Below, one piece after another: positions 25,158-31,214 of a DNA stretch of 31,214 nucleotides. Made by a program: the position numbers and the translations under genes. Under the pieces are notes generated by a model, which did no database searches, was not told where the DNA came from, and saw nothing but the letters and a program-made list of their open reading frames with translations. Source of the stretch: Clostridia bacterium (GTDB taxonomy: Bacteria > Bacillota > Clostridia > Oscillospirales > Acutalibacteraceae). Where the stretch lies: NCBI GenBank assembly GCA_017631745.1, contig JAGBSR010000063.1, forward strand, positions 1-31,214, given 5' to 3'. The number at the start of each line of letters is the position of its first letter. Within the stretch, counting starts at the first letter, position 1.

Positions 25158-26048
25158 TTAAACGTCGAGGCCTGCTTCACGCATTCTGTCGAGAAGTACT
25201 GCCTTTGTTGCATCTTCCATTACTGTAAGGGGAAGTCTTACATAGTCTTCGCAGAAGCCCATAGCTGCCATAGCTGCCTTTGCGGGAATGGGGTTAACCT
25301 CGCTGAAGAGAGCCTTGATAAGACCGAAATATTTGAACTGCATTTCAGCTGCGCCCTTTACATCGCCGCCGAGGAACTTGTGTACCATTTCTGATGTTTC
25401 CTTGGGAAGTACGTTTGAAAGAACTGAGATTACGCCCTTACCGCCAACTGACATAAGAGGAATAATCTGGTCGTCGTTACCTGAATAAAGGTCGAGCTTG
25501 TCGCCGCAAAGAGCCATTGTCTCTGTGATTTTGTCAATCTGACCGTTAGCTTCCTTGATACCCTGAATCATGGGGTGGTCAGCGAGAGCTGCATATGTAG
25601 CGGGCTCAATGTTTACGCCTGTTCTTGAGGGTACATTGTAAAGGATAACGGGCTTTGTTGATGCATCTGCAATAGCAGTGAACATCTTGATAAGACCCTT
25701 CTGTGTAGCCTTATTGTAGTAAGGTGTAACAACAAGCATAGCGTCACAGCCGATTTCACAAGCGTATTTTGTAAGGTCGATAGCATAATCTGTATCGTTT
25801 GAGCCTGTACCTGCAATAACGGGTACTCTGCCGTCAACAACCTCAACAGCAAACTTGAGAACATCTCTGTGCTCCTCGTCTGTAAGAGTTGAAGCTTCAC
25901 CTGAGGTACCTGCAATAACGAGAGCGTCGATGCCCTCTTCAATCTGCCAGTTGATGAGCTTTCTGAAATTTTCGTAGTCAACACCGCTCTGAGTCATAGG
26001 TGTGATGAGTGCTGATGCAGCACCGGTAAAAATAGGCTTTCTTTCCAT
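25158..26048 (-). CDS. dapA: 4-hydroxy-tetrahydrodipicolinate synthase
   Basis: First committed step of lysine and meso-diaminopimelate synthesis: condensation of pyruvate with aspartate semialdehyde. The 296-residue TIM barrel shows AGTSGE (46-51), the tyrosine of LYNVPSRTG (Y137), and the Schiff-base lysine K165 in GIKEANG. The ATG at 26048 has AAGGAGA about nine bases upstream and gives the family's usual length. An in-frame extension of 92 codons upstream is discarded because it translates the riboswitch. It heads a dapA-dapB unit controlled by the lysine riboswitch at 26232-26392. Confidence 0.97.
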   Translation of the reverse strand: MERKPIFTGAASALITPMTQSGVDYENFRKLINWQIEEGIDALVIAGTSGEASTLTDEEHRDVLKFAVEVVDGRVPVIAGTGSNDTDYAIDLTKYACEIGCDAMLVVTPYYNKATQKGLIKMFTAIADASTKPVILYNVPSRTGVNIEPATYAALADHPMIQGIKEANGQIDKITETMALCGDKLDLYSGNDDQIIPLMSVGGKGVISVLSNVLPKETSEMVHKFLGGDVKGAAEMQFKYFGLIKALFSEVNPIPAKAAMAAMGFCEDYVRLPLTVMEDATKAVLLDRMREAGLDV

Positions 26049-26126
26049 TTTGATAATCTCCTTATATAAAGATATATTTCCGAATTTCAAATTAACATAG
26101 ATTAAAATACTGTCGGTATACCCGAC

Positions 26127-26159
26127 CAAAATAAAACACCCGATATTTGCATCGAGTGT
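26127..26159 (-). terminator. Riboswitch-controlled terminator before dapA
   Basis: On the minus strand ACACTCGAT (26159-26151), loop GCAAAT, ATCGGGTGT (26144-26136), then TTTTATTTT. It lies between the aptamer and dapA, as expected for transcriptional attenuation at high lysine. Confidence 0.88.
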
Positions 26160-26231
26160 AATACAGCTCAGAAAACAACAGTTTCCGACGATAAGTGATG
26201 AAATATAAGTTTCAAAACCTATCTCAATTAT

Positions 26232-26392
26232 AATAGCACTCCGCAAATGCGACAGTCGGACAAATCTTATTTCATCCGCCCAGGTTGTCTTTCGCCTGAC
26301 ACCTTCGGCAGCAACCCCTTTCACTTCGGCGAGTCTTGCGAGGACTCCTTCAAATGCAAAGCTAATGATGATTAACTGCGCCTCTATCTTTA
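26232..26392 (-). ncRNA. Lysine riboswitch (L box)
   Basis: Minus-strand RNA with the conserved L-box parts in order: AAGATAGAGGCGC at the 5' end (26392-26380), an AAGGAGTCC...GACTCGCCGAAG arm, GGGGTTGCTGCCGAAGG with a GTGTCAGGCGAAAGACA hairpin, CTGGGC, and the closing ACTGTC-hairpin-GGAGTGCTAT (about 26255-26232), whose CTAT pairs with the initial ATAG. Binding of lysine should favour the downstream terminator and shut off dapA-dapB. Recognised by motif order and gene context. Confidence 0.93.
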
Positions 26393-26413
26393 ATTATTTA
26401 TTCGGTTTAGTGA

Positions 26414-26442
26414 AGTTTAGCACTATTTTCATAATATGTCAA
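26414..26442 (-). promoter_or_regulatory. Promoter of the lysine-riboswitch dapA-dapB unit
   Basis: On the minus strand a perfect TTGACA (26442-26437), 17-base spacer and TAAACT (26419-26414), starting transcription about 15 bases before the aptamer. The leader is about 360 bases. Confidence 0.85.
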
Positions 26443-26457
26443 TAGAAAAACTGCAAT

Positions 26458-26781
26458 TTAGTCCTTAAAAGAGCTAAAAAATTCCCAAATGCTCTCAAAA
26501 AAGAAAACCGTGCAGGAAAAAGGCGTAAAATAAAGGTAATTGCGGTATCTGCCGAGACTCTTAAGCTCAGAAAAATCAAGGCTGTAATTCTTGCCGTCAA
26601 CGGTCATACTGATTGCATCCGATGTGCTGTTGAGAGTCATAACCGCATAGGGCGTGAAATAGGAATTGAAGTCGCTTCTCTGCTTGGCGGTTATAGCACC
26701 CGCAATAAGACACAAAAGGCAGGTCAGCACAACACTCTTTAAAAGAAAGGCTGGCAGTATCTTTTTCATTTCTCTGTTCAT
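26458..26781 (-). CDS. Small membrane protein of unknown function after spoIIP
   Basis: I do not recognise the family. The 107 residues have a basic start (MNREMKK), one hydrophobic helix (about 9-31), then a polar region with SFTPYAVMTL-like strands and a hydrophobic FTPFSCTVFFFESIWEF near the end. GAGGAG lies just before the ATG and overlaps the site where an ancestral, longer spoIIP would end. It is the last gene of the gpr-spoIIP group and may share its sporulation timing, but that is inference. Confidence 0.6.
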   Translation of the reverse strand: MNREMKKILPAFLLKSVVLTCLLCLIAGAITAKQRSDFNSYFTPYAVMTLNSTSDAISMTVDGKNYSLDFSELKSLGRYRNYLYFTPFSCTVFFFESIWEFFSSFKD

Positions 26782-26825
26782 ATTTACTCCTCATATTCTT
26801 TCATTATTTCGCCAAGGGCACTGCC

Positions 26826-27905
26826 TCAGCACCTGCCCGTGTATACGGCCTCTTCCAATGTATTTGCATCGGAGCCCACCTCAACCAAAAGTGAACAATG
26901 GCTGACATTCATATTATATTTCCTCGGGCAGAAATAAAGGGGTCTTGTTATGCCCTGATACATCTTCTCAAGCTGATTTTGCAGATGCACCGCAAAGGTA
27001 AGATTATATCTCCAGTCAGGGAAATTTTCTATGGGGTTACCCTCCTCCTGACAGCCGCTGATTATCATAATCTGCGCCGCTTTTTTTCCATTGATTGTGG
27101 CAGTAGGCTTGATTTTTGAGCCGTCGCTTTGCTGAATGGCATCACGGTGTATGTCTAATACTATCTGTATTGACGGATGCTTTTTCAGGTATTCTTCCAC
27201 CTTTTTCCTCGAGTGGGCGTAGGCTCCGTTGTAGCTCAGGTCGTGGATTTCCTTATCGTGGATAACCTTGTAGCCTGCCATTTCAATTTCACGGCAGATT
27301 TCCTCGCCTACTCTTATCATATTCTGTCCTGAGTCCTTGGTACGGGTGGCAAAGTTTGTCTCGTAAAAGCCTCTGTCGAGTATCTGATAGGTCTCGGTTG
27401 TGTGGGTGTGGAATATGAGCACCGAGGGCTTATCTGCACTGACGGAAAGGTCGATTTTTTCACCGAGTATCTGCTCTATATCAATGTCAGTTTTATTCAC
27501 ATTTTTTACCTTCACAAGTCCGAAGCTGTCGGTGACTCCCTCGTTTTTATATTGCTTTTCATATATAGTGCCGTCTTTTTTGTCTTTAGAAGCGGTCTTT
27601 TCCCTTTCGGCGATAATCTTCTTTATATCCTCAGGGGTGTCGGTGAAGCTTTCACTGTCGGAAACAGTTACGGAAACGGCCTTTTCAGTTGTCGGCTCAG
27701 TTGCAGGCTGTGCCGTTGTGCTTTCGGCAGTGGTACTGACAGCAGTCGGCAGAGTTATGCCCTTATCGGGCAGATAGCTTTTTGCACTTTTTAAGGCAAG
27801 CTGAGAAAATGCATATATGAAAAATTCGTTGAAAATTACTGTCAGGGCTATTACCGAAGCGATTATCAATACTGCTATGAGATTCCTTAGTCCTTTGTTC
27901 TTCAT
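26826..27905 (-). CDS. spoIIP: Stage II sporulation protein P, C-terminus cut by an in-frame TGA
   Basis: Peptidoglycan amidase/endopeptidase that works with SpoIID and SpoIIM in septal wall thinning and engulfment of the forespore. The 359 residues have an N-terminal membrane helix (about 8-30), a low-complexity T/E/S linker (about 52-85), then the amidase domain with IFHTHTTETYQ (metal-binding histidines), DIHRDAI and the VEVGSDANTLEEA end motif. The TGA at 26826-26828 stops the frame at TGRC; the same frame runs on for 13 more codons (GSALGEIMKEYEE) to a TAA just before the next gene, matching the usual family ending. GGAGGG precedes the ATG. It follows gpr, the order seen in Bacillus. Confidence 0.93.
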   Translation of the reverse strand: MKNKGLRNLIAVLIIASVIALTVIFNEFFIYAFSQLALKSAKSYLPDKGITLPTAVSTTAESTTAQPATEPTTEKAVSVTVSDSESFTDTPEDIKKIIAEREKTASKDKKDGTIYEKQYKNEGVTDSFGLVKVKNVNKTDIDIEQILGEKIDLSVSADKPSVLIFHTHTTETYQILDRGFYETNFATRTKDSGQNMIRVGEEICREIEMAGYKVIHDKEIHDLSYNGAYAHSRKKVEEYLKKHPSIQIVLDIHRDAIQQSDGSKIKPTATINGKKAAQIMIISGCQEEGNPIENFPDWRYNLTFAVHLQNQLEKMYQGITRPLYFCPRKYNMNVSHCSLLVEVGSDANTLEEAVYTGRC

Positions 27906-28000
27906 TCTTGTCCCTCCGGATTTATACTATATATACTAATATTCACAATCCGTGAGTAACATTCGTGCAGGAGGAAAATTTTGCTTTGCCGTAAGAGTGA

Positions 28001-28100
28001 GGGGCGGCTCAGGAAAAATCCGCTATGCGGATTTTGGCGCGCAGAACGCAGTTCTGTGCGCGGTGTGCGGCTTCGCCGCACACCCAGAGTCGGCACCCCA
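28001..28100. repeat. Three-hairpin intergenic element, copy C
   Basis: Three long abutting hairpins, 28015-28035 (9 bp, loop TAT), 28037-28061 (11 bp with one G-T, loop GCA) and 28062-28084 (10 bp, loop TTC), sit inside an imperfect closing stem (GGGGCGGCTCAGG at 28001-28013 with CCAGAGTCGG...CCCC at 28083-28099). Its left edge GAGGGGCGGCTCAGG resembles the closing stem of copy A and its right edge ends CCCACCG as in A. It lies between gpr and spoIIP and could also act as a terminator or attenuator. Confidence 0.65.
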
Positions 28101-28109
28101 CCGCCTGCA

Positions 28110-28988
28110 CTAACTTACAATTTCAGCAATCTCCCTTGCCGTAAGACCTCTCTGCAAAGCAGTGTTTATCCCCATAGCAATAAGGTGTGAGGCATTGTCA
28201 ATAAGGCTGTCGATTTCCTTGGGCGTGACCATCATCTGACGGTGTGCGCTCAGGTCAATATCAGGCAGAGCCACACCTGCCTTTTCAAAAACATCTGTAG
28301 CCATAGTCAGCGCATCCACCACCGTCGGCACACCCACAGCAATAACGGGCACACCCAGAGTTTCGGCATTGATGCCCTTTCTTCTGTTGCCCACACCCGA
28401 CCCCGGTGACACACCCGTATCGCAAAGCTGAACCGTATTGCCGAGCCTTGCCGTTTCTCTTGAAGCGAGGGCATCGATGACAATAACACAGCAGGGCGAA
28501 ATCTTCTCAACCACACCGCTGATAATTTCCACTGTTTCAATGCCCGTTTTACCGAGCACACCGGGCACAATGCCTGCCACACTGCGAAGCTCACCGAGAC
28601 CGAGACTCTCTGCAAGCTCACTGCCGATATGTCTTGTAGCAAATAGCTTGCCCACACTTTTAGGCCCGAGTGCATCGGGGGTTATGTCTTCATTGCCGAG
28701 GCCCGCCACAAGTACCGTGCCCTCTGAGGGAAGCAGGTCTCTGAGCTCACGGCTGAGAGCATAGCAGACAGCAGTGAAAACCTGACTGCTTTTATAGAGC
28801 TTTTCCGTTTCGAGGGTGATATATCTGCCTATGGGCTTGCCGATGAGCTTTTCACCCTGAGAGTTTATAATTTCTATGGTGGTGATTTTCACTCCGTCTT
28901 CACTTTTACAGGAGGATAAAACCCCGTCGAGTTTTTCTTTTTCGTGATATTCCTGCCTTTCTATGGCAAGATCTGTGCGAAAATTCAA
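28110..28988 (-). CDS. gpr: Spore germination protease GPR
   Basis: Aspartic-type protease (peptidase family M63/A25) that starts degradation of small acid-soluble spore proteins on germination; made as a zymogen in the forespore. The 292 residues begin MNFRTDLAIERQE, where TDLAIE is the usual propeptide processing region, and include VAGLGNEDITPDALGP, TRHIG and VIVIDALASRE with the likely catalytic aspartate, plus NRRKGINAETLGVPVIAVGVPTVVDA. The start codon is TTG at 28988, with GAGGTG seven bases before it. It is slightly short for the family (about 320-370) mainly at the C-terminus. It lies divergent from rpsT and upstream of spoIIP, the same order as in Bacillus. Confidence 0.95.
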   Translation of the reverse strand: MNFRTDLAIERQEYHEKEKLDGVLSSCKSEDGVKITTIEIINSQGEKLIGKPIGRYITLETEKLYKSSQVFTAVCYALSRELRDLLPSEGTVLVAGLGNEDITPDALGPKSVGKLFATRHIGSELAESLGLGELRSVAGIVPGVLGKTGIETVEIISGVVEKISPCCVIVIDALASRETARLGNTVQLCDTGVSPGSGVGNRRKGINAETLGVPVIAVGVPTVVDALTMATDVFEKAGVALPDIDLSAHRQMMVTPKEIDSLIDNASHLIAMGINTALQRGLTAREIAEIVS

Positions 28989-29080
28989 ATTTTTTCACCT
29001 CAAACTATTGCATTATTTGAATTTTTATAGTATTATTATCGGCGTATGAAAAAAAGTCTATCCAAATTTGCAAAAATATC

Positions 29081-29109
29081 TTGCAATTTTTCAAAAAAAG
29101 TGATATGAT
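29081..29109 (+). promoter_or_regulatory. Sigma-A promoter of rpsT
   Basis: TTGCAA (29081-29086), a 17-base spacer and TATGAT (29104-29109), about 37 bases before the start codon. Confidence 0.82.
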
Positions 29110-29145
29110 GTCTTTTGCATGACGGTATTAAGAGGAGGTGTAATT

Positions 29146-29403
29146 ATGCCAAACATTAAATCAGCAAAGAAGCGTGTTCTCGTAAACGCAACAAAGCAGG
29201 CTCGTAACAAGTCAGCAAACTCAGCTCTTAAGACAGCTCTTAAGAAGGCTAACGTTGCTATCGAAACAAACGCTGAAGATAAGGAAGCAGCTGTAAAGCT
29301 TGCAGTTAAGAAGATCGACCAGGCTGTAGCTAAGGGTCTTCTTCACAAGAACAACGCTGCAAGAAAGAAGTCAGCTATCGTAACAAAGCTCAATTCTTCA
29401 AAA
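29146..29403 (+). CDS. rpsT: 30S ribosomal protein S20
   Basis: Small-subunit ribosomal protein that binds 16S rRNA. The 86 residues begin MPNIKSAKKRVLVNATKQARN and are rich in K and A along an all-helical fold, as in the family. I chose the ATG at 29146 over an upstream in-frame codon at 29119, because AGAGGAGGTG (29131-29140) lies directly before it. The codons (AAG, GCT, AAC) look like a highly expressed gene. Divergent from gpr, as in many Firmicutes. Confidence 0.98.
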
Positions 29404-29428
29404 TAATCAGCAAAGTTTATAAGATTAT

Positions 29429-29458
29429 GAGATGGGTTCGCCCGTCTCTTTTTCTTTT
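29429..29458 (+). terminator. Intrinsic terminator of rpsT
   Basis: GAGATGGG (29429-29436), UUCG-type tetraloop, CCCGTCTC (29441-29448), then TTTTTCTTTT. One G-T pair in the stem. Confidence 0.95.
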
Positions 29459-29489
29459 GGCTCTGTAACATAATTATGGTTGATTCTGA

Positions 29490-29721
29490 AATGCAGAGTG
29501 CACTACGATGAATGCAGAATTCAGAGTGCAGAGTGCAGAATTAAGGGTCGCTTCGCTCCGATTATATCCGATTGAGGTAAGATATAAAATCGACGGCGGT
29601 TGGCATTTTAACCCGACTGACTCTGCGGAAGAAACTTATATATCAGCAGAACTTCACCCGCGACCACAATTCTGCATTTTGCATTTTGCATTCTGCATTC
29701 ATTGCAGTGCATTCTGCATTA
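29490..29721 (+). repeat. MITE-like element, short copy
   Basis: Heptad-built ends (TGCAGAGTGCAGAAT on the left, TTTTGCATTTTGCATTCTGC on the right) enclose blocks at about 29545-29570 (CGCTTCGCTCCGATT) and 29585-29635 (CGACGGCGGTTGGCATTTTA and following) that match the longer copy at 16763-17079 in opposite orientation. Both inserts of that copy are missing here. It occupies most of the gap between rpsT and the following LRR gene; the apparent open frame across it is not a gene. Confidence 0.8.
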
Positions 29722-29872
29722 TAATAAAATCATCCTATTGGGGGCACAGCCTTTCTTTTTATAAACGTTTATATTCATTACATATTTCCAACACAAAAAT
29801 CTGCGATAATATAATCAGGTGAGTATTATCCTATATTGTTATATAAAAACTTATATATTAATAAAAAAACAA

Positions 29873-29901
29873 TTGAAATTTAACAACTTTCGTGATAATA
29901 T
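29873..29901 (+). promoter_or_regulatory. Sigma-A promoter of the secreted LRR gene
   Basis: TTGAAA (29873-29878), 17-base spacer, TAATAT (29896-29901), about 32 bases before the ATG at 29934. The region upstream (29722-29872) is AT-rich with nothing else recognised. Confidence 0.78.
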
Positions 29902-29933
29902 TTACACAGTATCATTTTGGAGGACTCTGTATT

Positions 29934-31214
29934 ATGAAAAAACATTTTTCAAAGTCGCTGATATTACTTGCCCTTATAATCAGCATTATGGCTCTTATGG
30001 GCCTTTCGGCAAGCGCTAAGACAATCACATCAGGCGATTTTGTTTTTGAAACTGCATCTTCGGGTGCCACTCTCAAGGAATATAAAGGCAAGGCGTCTGA
30101 GGTTGTAATCCCTTCAAAGGTTGAAACCTATAAGGTCACGGCAATCGGTGCTGAGGCTTTTTGGCAGAATAAAACAATGACCTCAGTTGAAATTCCCTCA
30201 ACGGTCACCTCAATCGGCAAGCTTGCATTCAGCGAATGCACTGCTCTTACAAAGGTTGTTTTACCCTCATCGGTAAAGACTGTCAGCGACAGTGCTTTCT
30301 GGTACTGCACCAACCTTAAAAAGATAGTTATTCCCGAATCAGTCAAGTCTATCGGCAACGACGCTTTCAAGGGCTGTGACAATCTGACAGCATATGTTAT
30401 CGAAGGCTCCTACGGTGAAGAGTACATAAAGGCACTCAAGAGTGTAAAGCTCGGCTACAGATACGCTAAGGATATGACCCTCAACTACACCTCTCTCACT
30501 GTGGGTCTCACAGCTGAAAGAAGCCTCAAGGCAACCTTCTCTCCCGAAGAAATCTACTCTTCAAAGGTAACATATAAATCCTCCGACACAAATATTGTAA
30601 CGGTTTCTTCAAGCGGTAAGGTAAAGGCTGTGGGTATCGGCAAGGCAACTATTACAGTCACCTCTTCCGACAACAGTAACCTGAGCAAAACAATATCCGT
30701 TACCGTTAATCCTCAGAAGGTAAAGACCTTAAAGAAAACCGCAGAAACCGCAGACAGCATTTCACTTTCCTGGAGCAAAATCACCAACGCCACAGGCTAC
30801 AAGCTCTATAAATATAATGAGACTACAAAAAAATGGGTCTGCATTTCAACTACATCAAAAACCTCTTACACAGATAAATCTGTTTTAATGGGCGACACCG
30901 CAAAATACAAGGTGCGCGCCTACACCAAGCTCAAAACAAAAACTCATTACGGTGAATACTCATCTGTTCTCACAGTTGCAATGGCTAAGCCAGGCACTGT
31001 TACAAAGCTGACAGCGGCAGCGGCAGAAAATTACGCTAAGCTTTCCTGGAAGGCAGCAGAAAATGCCAACGGCTACAGAGTTTATCTCTACGACACAAAG
31101 ACCAAGAAATTCGTCAAGAAGGCCTCAACCACTTCTCTTGAAGCTAAGATCACAGGCCTCAAAGACAACACCGAATATAAATTTGCAGTTCAGGCTTATT
31201 ACAAGGTTTCAGCC
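29934..31214 (+). CDS. Secreted LRR/Big/FN3 protein, 3' end outside window
   Basis: Open from the ATG at 29934 to the window edge (427 codons, no stop). A signal peptide is clear (MKKHFSKS, then LILLALIISIMALMGLSASA). Next come BspA-type LRR_5 units (about 40-145, repeating IPS.V..IG..AF..C..L), a Big_2-like domain (about 153-235, with SSDTNIVTVSSSGKVKAVG), and at least two FN3 modules (about 240-325 and 330 onward). GGAGG lies about eight bases before the start. Proteins of this design in gut Clostridia are surface or secreted adhesin-like factors. The function is unknown, and the C-terminal anchor, if any, is not visible. Its FN3 modules resemble those of the protein at 9244-13278. Confidence 0.88.
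   Translation, partial: MKKHFSKSLILLALIISIMALMGLSASAKTITSGDFVFETASSGATLKEYKGKASEVVIPSKVETYKVTAIGAEAFWQNKTMTSVEIPSTVTSIGKLAFSECTALTKVVLPSSVKTVSDSAFWYCTNLKKIVIPESVKSIGNDAFKGCDNLTAYVIEGSYGEEYIKALKSVKLGYRYAKDMTLNYTSLTVGLTAERSLKATFSPEEIYSSKVTYKSSDTNIVTVSSSGKVKAVGIGKATITVTSSDNSNLSKTISVTVNPQKVKTLKKTAETADSISLSWSKITNATGYKLYKYNETTKKWVCISTTSKTSYTDKSVLMGDTAKYKVRAYTKLKTKTHYGEYSSVLTVAMAKPGTVTKLTAAAAENYAKLSWKAAENANGYRVYLYDTKTKKFVKKASTTSLEAKITGLKDNTEYKFAVQAYYKVSA

Noticed and set aside
26049..26324. N-terminal extension of DapA by 92 residues
   Set aside because: This stretch is the lysine riboswitch and its terminator; the true start at 26048 has a good ribosome binding site and gives the normal length.
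26826..26828. Selenocysteine at the spoIIP TGA
   Set aside because: No SECIS-like hairpin is evident right after the TGA, and SpoIIP is not a redox enzyme; a nonsense change or error is simpler.
27902..28096. Minus-strand open frame of 64 codons before spoIIP
   Set aside because: It is a translation of the hairpin element at 28001-28100.
28989..29060. Sigma-G or sigma-F promoter for gpr
   Set aside because: An AATACTA-like -10 is present on the minus strand, but no -35 element lies at the right spacing.
29508..29822. Open frame of 104 codons
   Set aside because: Same repeat as above; heptads translate as a FCILHFAFC-type stretch.
1..31214. CRISPR array, tRNA or rRNA genes, prophage or transposase genes
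   Set aside because: No regular spacer-repeat pattern, tRNA cloverleaf with CCA-proximal stem, rRNA segment or recombinase motif was seen by eye.

Overview
The window looks like a chromosome segment of a low-to-mid GC, spore-forming Clostridia, probably a gut Oscillospiraceae/Ruminococcus-type organism. The evidence is the sporulation pair gpr and spoIIP, Firmicutes-type sigma-A promoters (TTGACA-17-TATAAT), purine-rich Shine-Dalgarno sites, BspA-type leucine-rich repeat proteins, and several polysaccharide-active enzymes. The genus is inferred; no rRNA or tRNA gene is present.

Layout. (1) 1-3962, minus: ruvC-ruvA-ruvB, an rRNA-type methyltransferase, ecfA1 and the first codons of ecfA2, all from one promoter at 3993-4021. 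(2) 4183-8249, minus: a DUF512 radical-SAM-like protein, der, a polyprenol-phosphate-type GT2 and gtrA, closed by a strong terminator. (3) 8320-9157, minus: DUF177 (YceD) and rpmF. (4) 9244-13278, minus: a 1344-residue secreted glucosaminidase-like protein with SH3, Big-like and nine FN3 modules; its promoter is back to back with that of plus-strand cca (13438-14766). (5) 15059-23978, minus: a carbohydrate/transport district with a GH27 alpha-galactosidase, an SGNH esterase overlapping an AEC-family transporter, and an operon of an MFS/GPH-type transporter, a membrane-anchored LRR protein and a membrane-anchored GH30-like hydrolase broken by one missing base. (6) 24083-26442, minus: dapA and dapB behind a lysine riboswitch with its own terminator. 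(7) 26458-28988, minus: gpr, spoIIP and a small membrane protein. (8) 29081-31214, plus: rpsT, then a secreted LRR/Big/FN3 protein running off the end.

The intergenic DNA is unusually structured. Three elements (4063-4168, 14829-14906, 28001-28100) share one architecture: a closing stem around three abutting hairpins with 3-4 nt loops. Their stem sequences are unrelated, but short flanks are shared. Two copies of a MITE-like element with TGCAAAA/TGCAGAA heptad ends lie in opposite orientation (16763-17079, 29490-29721). A third type of inverted-repeat insert sits inside the dapA-dapB transcript (24907-25022).

Most genes are conserved housekeeping, lysine-synthesis, sporulation or polysaccharide-use functions. 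The points most worth a second look are the repeated multi-hairpin elements, the transporter/LRR/GH30 operon with its frameshift, an in-frame TGA near the end of spoIIP, and the GH27 enzyme with a beta-rich module inserted in its catalytic barrel.
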